From NCBI GenBank assembly GCA_013396995.1, contig VWZP01006072.1:62001-126000 (forward strand): a stretch of 64,000 bases of DNA. Direction: 5' to 3'. This DNA comes from Dicaeum eximium (Eukaryota > Chordata > Aves > Passeriformes > Dicaeidae). Shown piece after piece: positions 31,571 through 46,500 of this stretch (positions are counted from its first letter, which is position 1; every line of letters starts with the position of its first letter). The notes below the pieces were generated by a model. It was not told the DNA's origin, ran no database searches, and saw only the letters and a program-made list of their open reading frames with translations. The position numbers were made by a program, and so were the translations under genes.

Positions 31571-34500
31571 CTGCAAGAACATGGGACAGATTTTAGTAAG
31601 GCCTAAGCCTGAGGAACTCTGCGAAGTTTAGGACTGAGCCCTAAGCTTAGTAGATGGAAAAAAGAAAGGCTTCATCAAGCCTGTGCAAAAGGAACAGCTT
31701 TTTACACATTTTAAAATGTAATGTGAAATAAAGGCAGCAGCTCAAGGGAGAGTCATTTACAGCCCTGGCATTCATGCTGCTGCTCATTGTTATTCTGTGT
31801 GAACAGCAGCAAGGAAGTAGCTCCACGCACTGCTCGGCATTTCAATGAGCCCAAGCACACCCTGCCTTCCCAGCTGCTTCCAGAGCAGCATTCATTTCCT
31901 ACCTGCAGTTTATCATCATAATTGATTTCTTCCTTTGACAGCCTCAGCTCCTGTGTTAAGTGAAATGACTGTACAAGATGTTCTGGAGACACAAAGTCTT
32001 CTGTTACTTGAACGCAGCTGTGAAAATTTTGCACCTATCCAAAATAACAAAAGGAGACTGAGAATTAGTATTTGGGGTTATTCTTTGGCAGAGGTACCTG
32101 AGCAAAGAGTGGGTCTTGAGATCTCTTAACCACAGCCTTATCAGACTAAGGGCCATCCTTAGAGATAGAGAGCAATTCTGTGTGTGTGACTTATCTAAGC
32201 TGGCTTCTGGCAAAAGGCACACTCTGAGCACAGCACAGCTGCCTGTGCCCCAGCATTCATTCCACACTGGTTCTGTGCTGCTCCTGCCTTCAGCAGCTGC
32301 TGCTGCCCCCAGCACGGCGCAGGCGCTGCCTCTGCACCCCTGGGAGCAGCCCTGCCTGCAGGACCTGCCTCCTCTGGCCATGCACATGCAGGCTGGAAGC
32401 TGGCACGTTCAGGGAAAACAAATGCCAGTGGAAATACTTGAAAGAAACTATCATGAACAGAGAAAGGGGGAGGCTGACAAGTAGGGGGAAAGAGCACTTT
32501 CTTCTTTCTCTGCACATTTCTTCTTACTGGCATGAGATAACTAGTGAGGAACAAACACCATCTCCTGCCACCCAGGTCATACCTGGAGGACAGGGGAAAG
32601 GGAAATTCCTTCTGTGTTGTGACCCAACTACCAACTCCAGTTCACTCCCTCCAGAAAGATTTGCGTTTTCACCCCTAAACCCTTACAAATTACACTGTAA
32701 TTTGTAATTCAGCATGTCAAAACCCCCTTTTCCCCAAACTCCCAACATCTCACAGAAGCTGTGTAACATCAATTTGAGTTCCCAAAGCCTGGGGGTGGGG
32801 AGGCAGAGCCTCAGCTATTCCAGCAAACACCCCATCCCTCCCTGGTCAGGACTGACGGAGATTTATGTATTTTAAAATGAAACCTAGCAAAATCTAGAGT
32901 TTCTAAATGCACACTCTAAAAATTCCATTATGATACCTGATATTCAAATAAATCACTGGGATCTATACAGTTGAGGACACAGGAGTTAATTTAAAAATTA
33001 CTTTCTTCTTCAAAACCCCTCCCAAGTCTGATTTTACATAGCAGCTCCCCCCCTACAGCTGAAATCCCAGCAAGTAACCCCCAGCTCAGCAGTCATGCTG
33101 TACACAGGGGTTTTGATGTCTCATCATCATCAAGGACAAAGCAGTGCTGGTCCCCCCTGAGAATTATTCAAAACAGAAGTAATTCTGGGCAAGAGGGGGA
33201 TTTGTTGATGCCACATAATTTGCCAACAGCAGAAAGCAGCTGCAGAAGTGCCACCGTAAGGCTCCCACGAGCACTCAGGGAATTTCCTAGAGCTTGGGGT
33301 GAGGCACCTCTGCATTGTACAGCCAGCAGCTCCAGCCCCCTCCCCTCCCTCACAGGCTTCTCACCCCTTTCAAGTCTACCTGCCCTTGATTTCCTTGCCA
33401 GCCCATGCAAATCCCACAGCACTCATACACTTTCTCCTCACTAAGACAAGGTTTTACTGACTCCCTATCCTCCATGGCAGAATAGGAAACATTTGTTTCC
33501 CTCAGTCCTTTAATTCTGCTGTGCCTTAAGCCTTCTTTTCTCTCTTTTCCAGGCCTGTCTTATCCGTGTGAAAGTTTGGGGGGACAGATTTAACCCGGCT
33601 GGTCTGGTACTTAGCATGGGAATGCCCCGCTGACAGCCCCCAGGCAGTTCTATTTATAATATTTATAACACAAGCTGATGCAGTGACACACACAGAAAAA
33701 CGTTTAGCAACGATTCCCCTGAGGTTTGTGGGGCGAGGAGTGCAGCACTCCCACGCCTGTGCCACTTCCAGCTGAACTGAGAACAGCTTCACACCCGGCC
33801 CACGCAGAGCAGGCGTTTTCCAGCAGGGCCCCGGAGGCGGCTGCGGTGCTGGAAAAGCCTCACACTTGGGCTGGGCCAGGGAAAGGTGGTGGCAGGGAAG
33901 AAAGGGCCACCCACCCCTCCTGCTGGCTGCAGGATCAGCCACTTCCTGCAAGGCTGAGCTCCCGGAGCTCTGCGTATGCAACGCCCAGACCTTTATCCTA
34001 CAATCCTTATCGGAACATTGCCAGGGTGTCACATTACCTCCGAGCACGTTATTTTACAATATATAATCCTGCTGTTACATCAAGATAATGCCTCTATAAA
34101 AAACAACATTATAATAACTTGTTCCACTATGAACAAGTTTTGCAGGGTGCCTGAGTACCACATTTCAATTACTGACTCCAGTATTTCTAGCTTTTTATTT
34201 TTAGTTAAAATATTTTACCAATTTGGAGCTGCCAAGTTAATCTAGGGAGGCCATCCCTAGAGATGTCTATGATACAGCATAACCCACAGTGGAGCAGCAG
34301 AAAGAGTGAATCTTTCAAAAGAACAGTACCAACACCCCTTCTTAGCTGAGGAAGTTCCAAGGAGAGCTCAGGGGCTCCCTGTCACAAGAGCCACAGAGGG
34401 AACAAGGCCCAGCCATTAGCAAGGCAGGGACACTGCTGAGCTCCCAACCTGTACAGCCAAGAACAAAGGAGATGGCCCTCACAGAGCATTCAGGGAAGCA

Positions 34501-37500
34501 TCTGCAGAGGTGACTGCTCCAATGCTGTGTCTATTTCTGGATCCTCCTCCCGAGAGAGCAATTCCCTCTCCAAGAACTGACAAGGCTGCCCTGCCCGTCA
34601 CAGCTCACAGGAGAGCCTGTCCCTCCCATCCCACCCGGGGACAGGCTGACTTTGCCTGCTGCAGTCAGCACAAGAAGGATGTGACTGCTGTCTGCAAGTG
34701 CACAGGGAGGGGGAGAAAGCTGGGAAGCAAGAGAAATGCTATATGCTGCCATGAAATGTAAAGAATAAGTTACTTTAAAATCCAAACATGAATCCATAGA
34801 AGCGGGGGGAGGGTGGAAAAACAATATACAGAAGAAATACGCCCAACCTCCTCCATGTTAGGGCAGTAAATTCTAGACCAGCATGTCTAAGCAGCAGTGT
34901 GCCAACAATCCTAACTGCCTCCAGAATGAAGAGTCAAAACCACACTTATGCAGTGACCACAGGCAGCCAGGCTCCCTAGCTCCAGCCCTCAGTCTGATTT
35001 CTTCTGCTCCACAACATAACTCATGAGCAAATAAAAATGTTAATTTACCACCTAATTTAGCATCAACTCTTACCCAGTTTTAATAATCAAAAGGTTCATA
35101 ATGTGCATGTAAATCTGAAACACTTAATGTGTAAACTTAACATGGTATGTGTTCTTGTGCAGACTTATTTTCCAGTTTTTAAATGTGCTTTGTATCTCTG
35201 AAGTGTTGGTGCTGATCCCTAAGGTCAGTATTTACACATCTCTACAGAGAGAGCGCTGTGCACATACATGAAAGAACACGATGCTTTTATTTCCTCCTAC
35301 GTGGCAGATTCACAGGAACTTCTTACTGAAGATGAAAAGGTTCTCAGCTTCACCCACTAAGGTTTAAAAACACCACGTTATTAACTCCTTGGTGCCAGAA
35401 GCTAGAACATTACCACTTCAAACACAATCTGCAGTTTAAAGCCAAGGAGATAAAGATAAGAGTGGTCTTATTTTTGGTCCTTAAACATATAAAGTACAGA
35501 AAAGACTGGAACAGTCCCACTACTTCGTGTTTTACATTCTGTATGCCTTTATATAATGGCATATGCTATACAGAACAGATTTCCAAGTACATTTGTTATT
35601 TCCCCTAGGTTCCCTTTCCACTCTTCTATCTGGGATGTATCTCTTGTTTCATGAGATCACAGTAAGGCTGCTGGAGGATGCAATACATGGCTCTGGGAGT
35701 GCCAACTTCTTTAGCCTAACAAGGAGCCAAGAACAGCAGCAATGTCAGATGCTCCTCCATATTTGTTAAACAACATCAAGCCTTGAGTCACTGTACAGGG
35801 CAAGGCAACCCACACCTCCCTAGATTTGGGTCACCAAGGTCTGTTTGGGGCTGTCTGGGCTTTTTCTTTCCTGTGCCAGAAAACAAATCCGCATAGACCA
35901 TCCAGAGCTATGTACCACCATGTCAAAGCCACCCAGACTCAGTGGGATGAGGAGGAGCCTAGTCCAGGTCAGGTCGGGTTGCTTTCAGTGCCCCACAACA
36001 GACAGAGCCAGGGACAGAGCAGGGACATAACCCCTGTCATCACTACACCCCATCAGTTTTGCACAGAGGAAACCCCACTGCCCTGGCCACAGGGACATGG
36101 TGAGCCACTGCTTCCTCTCTGCCACAGCTGGAAGCTGATCTGCAGATTGGAAACCAAGCAGCACCTTCTTCAGAAAGTCTTGGCCTCACTTGAACCCACA
36201 GGGAGATCAGTGATAGATCTTCAACATCACAATGGTTCACAACCAACTGCAGGGTGGGGATGCTCCTCATTTCTGGAGGGTCAGCAACAACCTCGTTAGT
36301 GGTGCTTGACAGCGAGCCAGCAGGCTCCTTGTCCTGCTGAAGCAGGAAAGAGATCTACAATGGCCCAAACATCTCATCTAAACAATTGAACTTTCTGCTT
36401 GTTTTTACCAAGGAACAGCAGTTTACAGACTGTGAGGGGGGGGAAAGGCTTAAAGGCAGTAACAAACCCTTTATGCCAGAGAGCAACTGAGGCTGACTAA
36501 CACAAATCCATCCTGTTTCTCCAGAACTGCCCCACTGGCAGTGCTTTTCTTACCCAACTACAGATTTAATCAGCTCAGCTGCTGCAAAGGTGGTATCACT
36601 CTTTCTCATAGTAAGAAAAGCTGCTGAAGAGACAGTGATGACTCCTGGTGATTGATGTACCTTCTACGTTTAAAGGAACTTAAATGTGGCATGGGAAAAC
36701 AACCAAATATCTGTTACAGAAACACCACAACACCCACTACAATTCTCCTACGGCTAAAGACAAAAACAATGACACCTGACATCCAGGTGCTTTTACCTGC
36801 TCAAGTTGCTCTCCCTGCCCCTCCTCAATTAGGTAACTTCTGGCTTAGAAGAAAAAAATTACTAACCTGACTGCCATAACTAGACTCAGTCTGTTTAGAA
36901 ATTCACTACAGAAATGAAAAGTGGAGAACAATGGTTAATAATGGTCTGTTCATTTGTAATTGTAAAGCAAAAAAGGAACTAATACTTAAGGCATTCAATT
37001 TGCTGTATGTTAGTCAGCTACACCAGCAGATGTACCTTACTTTACATTCCTACATGCTAATGGATACTAATAAAAATAAAATGTAATTGAGCACAGATGT
37101 ACCCATGTCTTTGGAAAAACGTTATTTTATAGCAATGTGCTATTTAATCCTGTATGTCTTTAACCTAAGGTACATTACCTGATGAAGTGCTCCTGCTGGT
37201 AGAATAATAGCATCACCAAGGAACTGAATAACTGTGCAGGTTTTTACTCCGTATTCTTCAAAAAGTCTTTGGCGAAGTTTTCTGTTCACATACCAACTCT
37301 GATCACGGATTGGATCGTGCTCTGGTAAAACTTCTAGGCCTTGCTCCTTTGCTATCTGTTAAGTACAGAAAAAATCCCAAGTAATTTCCAAAAGAACTGA
37401 ACCTTTTGCCGATAATTTTTATGTACACCCACCTTGCCAAGCAACATCACTCAGTTCCCAAAACCCAAATAAGAGCTCTGGCTAGGGATTCAAAACAACC

Positions 37501-40500
37501 CCGAAGGATCTGGGAAATCGCACTGAACTGAAGACATCTGCAACACTCCCACTCCAAAATGCAGAGCTTTAAAGAACTCAGCACAATAATCTATTAATAA
37601 GCAACAAGCTCTCTGTGTGACTTCTTTGATCCAGAAAATAAAATCTGAGCTCAGGAGCTCCTATGCTGCCAATTCCTCAGCCTTACAATCTTCTTCAGTT
37701 TTGACACAGACACGCAACACCACTACCTCAGCTCAGAAATAAGCAGCCAACAAGGCCAAGGGCTGTAGTCCTGGGAAACCTACTCCAGGTGACTCTGCTT
37801 GAGCACAGGGCTGGGCAGAGGGATCCCAAGGGGCCCTTCCAACCTCAGCCACGCTGGGATAAGAAGCTGCTTTCCTACCACCCTATGAAGGTATTCAGAA
37901 AAAATTATGAACACATAAAAATACTTCCTGACATCGGCAGATGGAATTGCACAACCATTTCTCATCAAGTGAGCCACAGGGGAACAAATATTACTCTTAA
38001 TCAACTGCTACTAAATCAATCCTAGTTACTGAAAGAAAAAAGTGATTACATACAAAGAACACAGACCTAATTCACCTGTCATGAGTCATGAAACAAGTAT
38101 GTCATTAAAAACAGATTTTTTTCCTTTTATTTATTAAACAAATGTAATTATGTGATGCAGAGCTTGAAACTCTCCTTGAGTATTATCACCCTTCTAACAA
38201 GACACTGAGATTTTATATCTTAGCAGCAGAAGTCCCCAATGCTTACCCATCAAGTCATCTCCAATTCAGTATTTCCCAAATACCACCACTCCTAAAATAA
38301 GTAGCGGCACACAACTCATTTGGGATACCATAGCTAACTGTGGTAGCAAAGGACAAACTTCTTTACACAGCATCCTAAATTATATATTCTCTTTTAAACC
38401 TGCTGCTCAAACAGTTTGACAGCTATCCACAATAGTTTCACAAGTGCTCTGAGAGAGGAAATGCTGAATACTCCCTATGTCCACCTATTCCTTTGCATTC
38501 ATGACTTTGTTCACAACTCTCTTTGAACTGAGAAGCCACCATCTAATTTATGAGCATTTACTTTTTGAATGAACAAAAAGTCTTGCTGAATAATTCATTA
38601 TCTCCTGGAATTAGCTTTGTTTTACTTACCAGTGCTCATTTTTCCTCACAGTTCAGCCTGCCAAAGAGCAAATGTTTGAGTCACTGGAGGACAGCTGGCC
38701 TGGTACAGAAACACTGCTTTATTGTCAAGGGGGATCTTCACTGCTACATTTCTTAGGCTTTCCCTGCTCACAGCAGAGCCCTTGGCCTCAAGTTTGTTTA
38801 TGGAGCCCTTTGCTGCAGCCAGTTAAAACTCATGTGATCTCTCCTCACAGAAGAAGACAGTGAAGACATCTCCTCGAGCAATCCCTTCAGTGATACTTTG
38901 GTATTTCTGTGTCATCTATCAAGGCCACCTTCCAGAACACACCAGTGTGCTGAGGACAGGGCACAGAAAGGTATCCCATCCTGGAAGCACCTATGTTTAA
39001 TGCATTGATGGATATTCATCCTAGGGAACAACCTGGAAGGTTCTGATGTGGCTCTGAGCACTGCATGCCCCTGGAGGATGATCTGCAACACGGCCAGGTG
39101 AAATTTGCTGCCCCTGGGGACATTATCCCACTGCTTCCACCTTCACCAAGAGCCCAGGCACGTTCCTTGTGCTGACTGATGTGACAGAGTCCTGGCAAAG
39201 ATCAGTGGCCACTGGGTGCTGAGGTCAGGGGATTTGGCATAGGAAAATTCACCAAAAATTCAGCAGCAATAACACAATAATGGATCAGTGACAGAAAAAC
39301 ATCATCCCACAAATTATCTACTGTATTGGAGCAGAGCAAGAGTACATCTCCATGCGCTCCTGAGCCTTCAGTTACAGACACCTCACTCTTACAAAGTGAA
39401 TCTATGTGTTACATATTTTATTTGTTGGTCGTGCAGAAGGTCAAGTATAATTTATGTGCTATAAAGGAAATAATTTTGTCTTCCTCCTTTCTCTAACATT
39501 GAGGTGGGGTTTGTGATTTTTGCCAGCCCCCTTTGATTTACCAATTACTTAGGTTATGTTTATGAATTATGTGCAATAAATCTAACCTTTTGCAGAAACT
39601 CTCTTATCTTGTCAGCATCTTTGCCAGCATAAATGTGCCATAAAGCACCAGGTAATTCACTTGAATCTTTCAACCGCTTCCTTAAAAGGTCATCCAAATC
39701 TTCCTCTTCCAACTTCTTCAAAACTCCTAAGATTCAACAAAAATAGTCTTTAAATGTGAGAAGGAGAAAAAAAACCATTGAAACTAAATAGCTTCTTTTC
39801 AAATTTCTTGTGTGAGACTGAGCAGATAAAAGTTTGCTGAGAACAACAGAAGCCACCAGGTGATCTTTCTGTTCAGTGTCTGTGACAGAACATGAATGCC
39901 ATGGATACATTAAAAATACGTTTAATTTTTAAACTTTTTCACATTTCCTGAATTCAACAGAACACAATTTCCTACCTGAAATAAACAAGCAGGGCTGGTA
40001 CCAAAAAATAAAAATATGAAAAAAGTGTTTTCCTGCAATCAGCACAAGCAGTGTTTAGCATGCTGTTGTTGCAGCCAGAGCTCTCCCAGGATGCTCAAGT
40101 TTGCTGCTATTAACTTGGTGCATACACAAGTGAAAACAAAGCAAGTGAAAGACAAACCTTACTGCAGCTCTATTAGTCACACCCAAAATCTACATTTGCT
40201 GATTATGGAGTAAGAGGACAAAAGAAAAAGGGCAAAGAAACAAAACTATTTCAGTGATTTAAGGACTGTTTCACTTAAGCAATAAACCTCATAGAGACAA
40301 CTAACATACACCAGTTTAAGCTCTCCAGTGCTGAAAAATTACATTACAGCCCAAATTGAATGGAGTAAGCACAATGCATCCAGAAGAAGCAGCATAAACA
40401 GAAGGTTTGGCAAATACATCATCCTGACACAACTGTTAGAACCAGCACAGCTTCCAGAGAAAATCCTTCACCCTGCACTTGCATTAGCTATGCCAGTCCC

Positions 40501-43500
40501 AGCACAGGAATGGTGCATCAGTTATACGTAATGGCAAATAAAGTGGAGAGAATTTGAAATATCATTTCATAATTCATGAACTGCAGTGTATTTTATACAG
40601 AAATAATGTGTGTGCAAACCCTTGAAACAAAGAATCTCCCAGCTGTAAGCAAGTTCTTATGGATCTCTTTCATTGCCTTCCAAAGAACAGTGTCAATTTT
40701 AGAAGGGGCTGAACATTCAGTCCGTCTACACCTCTTACAGTGAGGGTCACATTACCTGATTTGGAAAGTACTCCATTTCCTTTGGCTATGCCAACATAAA
40801 CAAGGATGTTCACGACATCAGAAACTTCAATATGGAGATTTGTGGTTCCTATGTCATGGTCTTTAGTAGCAGCCACACCTATGTTACAAGATAAAATTAA
40901 GATTTGTTTGTATTGCATATTCGAACCAGAACATGCAACAAGGGAGAAGAAATTTCTGAAGTATACTTGGCATTGCTGAGAGAGACAAATTAAACAAATG
41001 TTTTCGGTTCACCTACTAAACAAGAAAACATAACTTCTTAACAGAGTCCTTGAGGTTCTCTCTTAGCCCAGGTACCTGTCCCTGCACAGCATTTGTGTCA
41101 GAACAAAACGTTTCAGCAGAACAACCAGAGACCTTTCCTGACCACTGTGTTCCATTCCTCTTCCACCCTTCAGGTTGTTCAGGACAGATTACAGGTACAA
41201 TGAATACACAAGGTTAGCAAATCTGTCACTTATGTCTGGCTGTAATAGACCTCCTAATCAAAATCACACCCAAAGAGGAAAATTAATTTTAGCTTTAAGA
41301 ACTGGAAACGAACATTCTTAAGTCAAAAGGACATTCTGGAACACTAAGCCTTAGAGCAGTATTACCTCAGAGTGGCATTAATGATGCAGTTCTCAGGCCC
41401 ATGACATTATCACTATTGTTAATATGCTTCTTTCACAGGAGATTTGGACAACTTTTAAAACCAAAGCCATTGTGTCACAAATTACTACTCATTTCTTGTC
41501 CTATTACAAGAATTTGTAAAACAGAATTGAACAAAATTCTTTGGAAAAGAAGGAGCAGGCAGAAAGCATCTGAGGGAATCAACCTTTTCTAAACAGGTTT
41601 GAGTGTACAGCACACTAAATTATGAGAAATATGATGAATTTATGACCAAAATTATGAATACAAAGGTATGTCATGCAGTATTTTGCCACATGGCATTACT
41701 GAAGACAGGTTCCATCACTGTGTAGAAGCAGCTAACCATTTATATGCTTCAGAAGACTGTAACAGCATAAGATGGAAAGGAACAGAGAAGCAAATAAGAC
41801 TCTCATGGCCCAGGTGCAAATACTGTTAAATACCCAAGTCAGTCAGGATTTCCCCTACATTCAGTGAACAATTATCTTTCAAGGAAGCTCAGCTTTCTAC
41901 CAAGCATGGTTATGTGTGATGTTTTACCAGTTTAAGGGAAGAGGTAACTCTGCTGCACTCACAGAGCAAACTCACCATATGCACTGCACAGTCTGGGTCC
42001 CAAATCCGGACGGACAAAAAATCCTGGCAGATGAGAAGCCAAGTTTAGTTTTCCTTCTGGACTACAATATTCAGGCAAGGGTAAACTTTTTAGTAAGTCC
42101 TCGTATCTGGAGGTGAAAAGAAAAGAAGAATTGAATTTGTGCTGTTATGTAGAGAGAGAAAAATAGAATAATATTAAGATTGACTTAAGAACATTTAATA
42201 TTAAACTCAAAATACCTTGCTGGCATCATGGCTTTGAAATCTTCACCAGAAGGCCAGTCTTTCAGTTTTAGTAGAGCTGTTTCTCCATTTTTTACTTTCT
42301 GCCGTTCTGTAAGTAACACAGAAATAACTAAAAACTAACATACTGTAAGCATTTTACTTTATTCAACTAAAATATAAACATTAACTCTAAACCTGCCAAG
42401 AATAAGAATTTCATGCATAAACAGGAGATAGCTGACTTCAAAACTCAGCTAATTAAGTAAGAAGGACATTTGTCTGGTTTCTTAGTCAGACCTAGCTAGT
42501 ATAATAGTGCATATTTAATTCTGCAGAGATACAAAATGCAAGTTACCACCACATTCTCTGGAAACAGAGCTTTCTTTTTGAAGTTTCTTCAAAGCCTCAA
42601 GATGCATAATGATTAATTTTTAACTGCAGTTTCTAACACTGATCGTGTTCAGAGTCAATACCATAAAACATTTTAAGGAACGTACTCGAAACATCTTCAA
42701 AACCATCCCAGAACTCCTTGACATTGGTGTTTGAAATGATACTGTCCTTGCAATTCAAGATATCAGCTTGCTGGTTTCCAAAATCCAGACTGATTGACTC
42801 CGCTTTCCACAGGCTGAAGTTCATTTTCTTATGCATACCGGACACCAAAACAGGCTGTAAAGAGTAAAATAAAGTGATTTTTAAAAATCAGTACTTATCC
42901 TTTTGCAAGTAGACAAATTCTTTAACTGAACTGGAATACAAATGTGTCTGGAACACACATGGAAGACCTTGGCTTTACTGAGCTGTTAACACTTCCTCCA
43001 GCAGCACCCATACTCAAAGGTGTCACCTCCTTTTTGGAATCCAAACTCCACAATAGAAATGTCTCACTTACTATTACTGGTTAACTCAAGTTTAACTACA
43101 CAACGTTCATCTGTGGGCTATACCTGACAACCCTTTTTTGCCCCCAGTTTCAAACATGGAGTTAGGCATTTCTGTCCTTTAACACACAACTCCCCAGAGC
43201 TCATGCTGATGTCACTTTACTTACCAACCTGCTCAGTACCTACCCTTCCTTGTTTCCAGCACTCTTTGAAGAGCTTCCAGTTGTTGCTGTTTTTATGGTC
43301 TCTGAGCCACAGAACATGCTTATCACAGATCCACGAGTACTGGATATCACTGTACCGTTTACTGCAGTCATCCTGAATACATTTTTTATCATCCTTTGGC
43401 TCATCTTTTATTTCAGATTTTACATTCATCTTTGGTGCTCGATTTGGTGGAATCTTGTTTTCTACTACTGAAGCAATTATGTCATCAAGAATGTTTGGCA

Positions 43501-46500
43501 TAGTCCTTCCACTCTTGCCACTCTGTTAGAAAACAAACACATGTTTAAACAATGTAAAAGCAACTTAATGCAATTCTTTTTGGAAGAGAATAATGCTTCT
43601 GATGTTATATCAATTATCACCATATATAAAATCAAATAAAACATTAATGTGTGTGTGCACATATGAAGTTTTAATTAAGAGTATTTAAAGTAATACACCT
43701 ATCAGACTGCTCTAACTGTAATGTGCCAGAACAGATAGGCAGATTTTCAAATCCTAAAAGAAAAACTGTGCATCTTGTAAGCACTTACTGCTGTTCCTGT
43801 AGAGTAAACTGGAGCAAAAGCAATGCCAGCATCTGTAGAACCCAGACGCAGTTTGCCTGCTGTCGTAGTTAACAGATCTCGTAAGGTTGAGCCCTGCTCA
43901 TTGTTCTGGGATGCAGGAGGGGAACTTCTACAGTTTGGGGATTCCAAATTATCCTGGTCCTTCCCTTCCTTTGAGTGTTTTCCAGAAGGACATTCTTTGT
44001 TCTCTGAAACAAAAAAAAAATCATTGCAAGTTTACACTGCTGTATCATGGTGCACACATAGGAACAGCACCAGTATCCTGCATTTCCTAGTGGTGGTAAC
44101 ACACTGTGCAGCACTGTTATTCACCTGGAAACACACCAGAGCATGAACTACATCCTATAAACACAGTCAAACTGTGTGACTGAGCAAAGGCCTTCCTCAG
44201 CATCTCAGCTGTGCAGCTGAGTGAGTGCCTGTCCCGAGAGATTCGCTGTAGTTGGAAATACTTCCACTGCACACATGCATTCCACCAGGGGATCTTCTGC
44301 TGATGGATCTGATGCCACCAGGGAAAGGCGCTGCAGTTTCAAGGTTGGAATCAGTAGAGAAAAGAACACGGTCTTTTATTTTTGTGAACAGCAATTTTTT
44401 AAAATCAATTCAATTACAGAATCACTAGCTTGGAAGAGACCTTTAAGATCAAGTCCAACCCAAGCTCCAAGACCACCTCAACTAAACATGTCACTGAGTG
44501 CCACATCCAGGCTGTTTTTAAACACATCCAGGGATGGTGACTCCATCACCTCCCTGGTCAGACCATTCCAGTACTTTATCACTCTTTCAGTGAAAAACTT
44601 CTTCCTAATGTCCAACCTGTATTTCCCTTGGCACAGGTTGAGACTGTGTCCTCTGGTTCTGTCAGTGCTGCCTGGAGACAGAGCCCAACCCCACCTGAGC
44701 ACAGGCACCTTTCAGGGATTGTGGAGGGTGATAAGGTCACCCCTGAGTCTCCTTTTCTCCAGGNCACTGTAACACTGCAGGGGGTTATTGTGGCCAAAAT
44801 GCAGGACTCGGCACTTGGACTTGTTAAACTTCAGCCTGTTAGACTCTGCCCATCCATCCAAGAGTTCCAGGTCTCCCTGCAGAGCCCTCCTACCTTCCAT
44901 CAGATGGACACATGCTCCCAGCTTGGTGTCATCTGCAATGTACCAGTGCCCCCAAAGTCATGGGTATGATATGACAATTTCAAACATATACCTTTTTTTT
45001 CTTCTCTGGCTTTTTGCTCTGCAAGATCAGCCAGCCAATGCAGTGGGGACTGGGATTCAGGTGGTGTTAACTTGCTGTCTGTGCTCACATCACTCCTTGG
45101 ACTTGTATTACCATTTGTCTCAGACTTTTGAGGAGTATTCTGCTGTTGAGACTCAGGCATACTCAGAGAAATTTTATTACTGTGGTTAAGGACATTCTGC
45201 AAAACCTGTAAAGAACAAATTTATTTTTAACTACATAGCTTCACTTTAACATATTTCAAAGACATGGCCAGCATTTAACCCCCACATATGCAAAATAAAA
45301 TGCAACTGTTACTACTGAAATACAAAAATCCACCAGGATCAGAACACCCGAAGATGCAATATATACACACATTTTAGACTCACCTGAGACACACCATTCA
45401 TTGCAGGGAGCTTGCCAGCTTGTGTGTTCTGCTTGGTGGTGCACTGACAATGGGATTTAATTTCAAATTTTTCTCTAATATTGTGCATAGCATCTAAAAG
45501 ATCTGTCAAAACTAAAGACAATTAAGAAGAGAAACATTACTGGCTGTCAATCATTCTGTGACCCTCTTTACAACAGACACACAGCAGTGATATTTTAAAC
45601 TATTAAAAATGCTGAATTTACCACTCAAAACTACTCCAAAATGACTGCCCAGTTTATCTTTAAGCTTGTGCAGAGACACACTCAATTAAATAATTGCACA
45701 CTACTCTCCTGAATAATGTAAGCTTTGGTCTGCATTCCTACTGCATGGCACATATCAGGCAATCCAGTAATTATTGACTTCTCATTGTTCAATGGGTATA
45801 TCATTGCTTCATTCAATAAAACCATCAGCTACAGACTGAAGTGAGCCATGTCTTGACAAAAAAGTCTGTATGTGAGCATATAAATGAAGGCTGCTTGGTA
45901 ATGGGTATGCACAGAAGAACAAAACTAAGGTTAAGTAGGCAGTCTTCATTGTGCTGTTTCCAGATGAGTGGTTCACTTTCACAATTTAAAATTAAAACCA
46001 GTCTCAGTCTAGAACCTGTTCTGGGAAATGTCACAATTTGAATTTGTTAGGAATCTACCCAACCTTCATTTCTACCTGAACTAACATGCAGCAACCCATA
46101 GAAAAACAACTTGGTTCTGTATTTTCAGCTTGAAATAACCTGGGAATTTACTTTGTATGGCTAAGGGCACATTTCAGTTTTCTATTTTCTGGTCTGTATC
46201 AATGCTGACAAATTTTGTGCTAACAACCACTATACCACACCTAATGGCACTACTTCAGTGAACTTACTTGGCTGTAAGCAGGATTCTCAATCTACCTGGG
46301 TTTATGATTCCTGCTCAGTTTTTCAATTATCATGAACTCATTTAGTGCATTTTGCTCAATCATCTGAACCAAAACCTTTCTTTTCTTTTTTGGGTATGGG
46401 ACAGACAACAGTGAAAAACAAATCCCCAAAAATCCATTGCCTCAGTGGTACTATTTAAACATTTTCTTTTAATAGCTAAGATCAGATTTATTAAATACAT

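Noticed and set aside
33526..34047. 173-codon minus-strand frame in a JMJD1C intron
   Set aside because: It does not join JMJD1C in phase, has no domain, and overlaps plus-strand frames of similar size, as expected by chance.
44221..44772. 183-codon plus-strand frame and others near 44.5 kb
   Set aside because: They lie within a CR1 copy, mostly antisense to the element, and one runs into the N.
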